From Thermoplasmata archaeon (lineage in GTDB: Archaea; Thermoplasmatota; Penumbrarchaeia; JAEHCK01), in assembly GCA_020696345.1 (NCBI GenBank), contig JAEHCK010000023.1, positions 1 through 45,028 of the forward strand: DNA of 45,028 nt, read 5' to 3'. The notes beneath the pieces were generated by a model. That model did not search any database, had not been told where the DNA came from, and was given only the letters and a program-made list of their open reading frames with translations. Both the position numbers and the translations under genes were made by a program. Each line of letters begins with the position of its first letter. The first letter of the stretch is position 1. Of this stretch, positions 44,458 to 45,028 are shown in pieces.

Positions 44458-44512
44458 GTGTGAGGTGGGAGTACGCTCACTCCCTTTGGTCGTTCGCTTG
44501 AGGTTAGAGGGG
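44458..44512 (+). repeat. Dispersed repeat family A, copy 4
   Basis: GTGTGAGGTGGGAGTACGCT at the left and CGTTCGCTTGAGGTTAGAGG at the right. TTGCTTGGGGAGGGG lies about 60 bp upstream, as near the copy at 40064. Confidence 0.7.
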
Positions 44513-44703
44513 GAATCCTAACCCTAAATCCCAACCTCAAAGAAAATTTTTCATTAATTAATTCGCTGGTTGAATAAAAGTTTTCCAGCCCAAAGATTGC
44601 GGAAAATATTTTATAATTTTGTCCACAATATTAGGGCAAAGAAAATCCCAAAGTCAAAATCCAAAGTTTGAGTTTGGGGTTTTGTGTTTTCTTGGGACTA
44701 GGC

Positions 44704-44754
44704 TAATTTACTTCGGTAAATTAACTCGCTCTGGAGAACTCTACGACTTCTCCA
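44704..44754. repeat. Paired-hairpin module D, copy 3, with a UUCG tetraloop
   Basis: TAATTTAC (44704-44711), loop TTCG, GTAAATTA (44716-44723) is a perfect 8-bp stem closed by the stable C(UUCG)G tetraloop. ACTCGC links it to TGGAGAA (44732-44738) with TTCTCCA (44748-44754). Same two-hairpin plan as at 17594 and 41514, with different stem sequences. A related weaker module may lie at 44540-44595. Confidence 0.65.
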
Positions 44755-44793
44755 AAGTTTGGTATTTATTTGGATTTGGGGTTTATTCTTAAT

Positions 44794-44848
44794 CCTCTCA
44801 CCTCAAACGCTTGTTTTTAAAAAAAGATCGTAGTGTACTCATACCTCA
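44794..44848 (-). repeat. Dispersed repeat family A, copy 5 (inverted partner of 94-150)
   Basis: Read on the minus strand it is GTGAGGTATGAGTACACTAC... ending GCGTTTGAGGTGAGAGG and matches 94-150 at about 50 of 56 positions. The open frame at the window edge starts inside or just after it. Confidence 0.75.
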
Positions 44849-45028
44849 CAGTGTGCCCAGCTAAGCCTACAAGTGCTTACAGGTGTATGTCCTGTCATGG
44901 TAAAACCAGAAAGCCATGTAGCAAACACCTAGTATTGGAAGCGATTCCAATGTTAGTGCGTGAATTATCCCCAAAGTGGGAGAGCAAGTTAGCAGTCCGT
45001 AGCATAAAGCGAATACTGCTGCGTCGTA
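44833..45028 (+). CDS. Possible partial gene running off the window end
   Basis: An open frame from GTG 44833 (other starts: GTG 44851, ATG 44887) reaches the window end without a stop. It encodes CPAKPTSAYRCMSCHGK, then EAIPMLVRELSPKWE. Four cysteines in a CxxC-like setting near the start suggest a zinc-binding head, as many transposases have, but I do not recognise a family. The start overlaps a dispersed repeat. There is no ribosome-binding site. Confidence 0.25.
   Translation, partial: MYSYLTVCPAKPTSAYRCMSCHGKTRKPCSKHLVLEAIPMLVRELSPKWESKLAVRSIKRILLRR

Overview
The window looks like a chromosomal segment from an uncultivated euryarchaeon, most likely in or near Candidatus Thermoplasmatota. 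Supporting evidence: an archaeal nurA-herA-mre11-rad50 DNA-end-resection cluster, an HdrA-type heterodisulfide reductase subunit, TATA-type promoters with short or absent leaders, very large PKD/CARDB/beta-helix surface proteins, and C-terminal signals resembling PGF-CTERM and PEF-CTERM. No rRNA or tRNA was found, so the taxonomic placement is inference.

Layout. 1-480 is repeat-rich non-coding DNA. 481-8147 (minus strand) holds nurA, herA, mre11 and rad50, then a small zinc ribbon and a ubiquitin-like protein. A four-helix-bundle (S23-type) gene flanked by inverted repeats sits between herA and mre11. 8531-12760 encodes a 1409-aa NosD-like beta-helix surface protein. 12972-14694 is an AbiEi/AbiEii toxin-antitoxin pair. 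14695-15667 is non-coding, with a possible structured RNA and tandem repeats. 15668-19100 is a redox block: orphan HdrA, a thioredoxin-like protein and a thioredoxin-reductase-like flavoprotein. A second S23-type gene lies in another inverted-repeat element at 19176-19738. 20009-38247 is dominated by surface proteins: a 1517-aa PGF-CTERM-like protein, a 1089-aa Asp-box/PKD protein, a broken PKD gene, and two adjacent giant two-membrane-span proteins. A small unknown gene and a LarA-like gene lie among them. 38826-41436 has a methyltransferase and a disrupted ParB-like gene with a partial second copy. 41725-44382 has one more secreted/anchored protein and folD.

How it works together. NurA, HerA, Mre11 and Rad50 form the archaeal DNA-end resection machinery. 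Trx and TrxR overlap and are probably co-translated; HdrA may share that electron-transfer context. The two abutting genes at 31273-38247 encode proteins anchored at both ends. One carries a cytoplasmic domain resembling a longin/roadblock fold, which suggests a surface-to-cytoplasm complex.

The most unusual layer is intergenic. Nearly every long gap contains palindromic or inverted repeats: a 28-bp-period minisatellite in two opposed arms between convergent genes; a 132-bp, about 94% identical inverted repeat pair 42 kb apart; paired-hairpin modules; and the two inverted-repeat-flanked S23 genes, which resemble the ORF-bearing intervening sequences of bacterial 23S rRNA but lie outside any rRNA. 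One such repeat block replaces the middle of the ParB-like gene.
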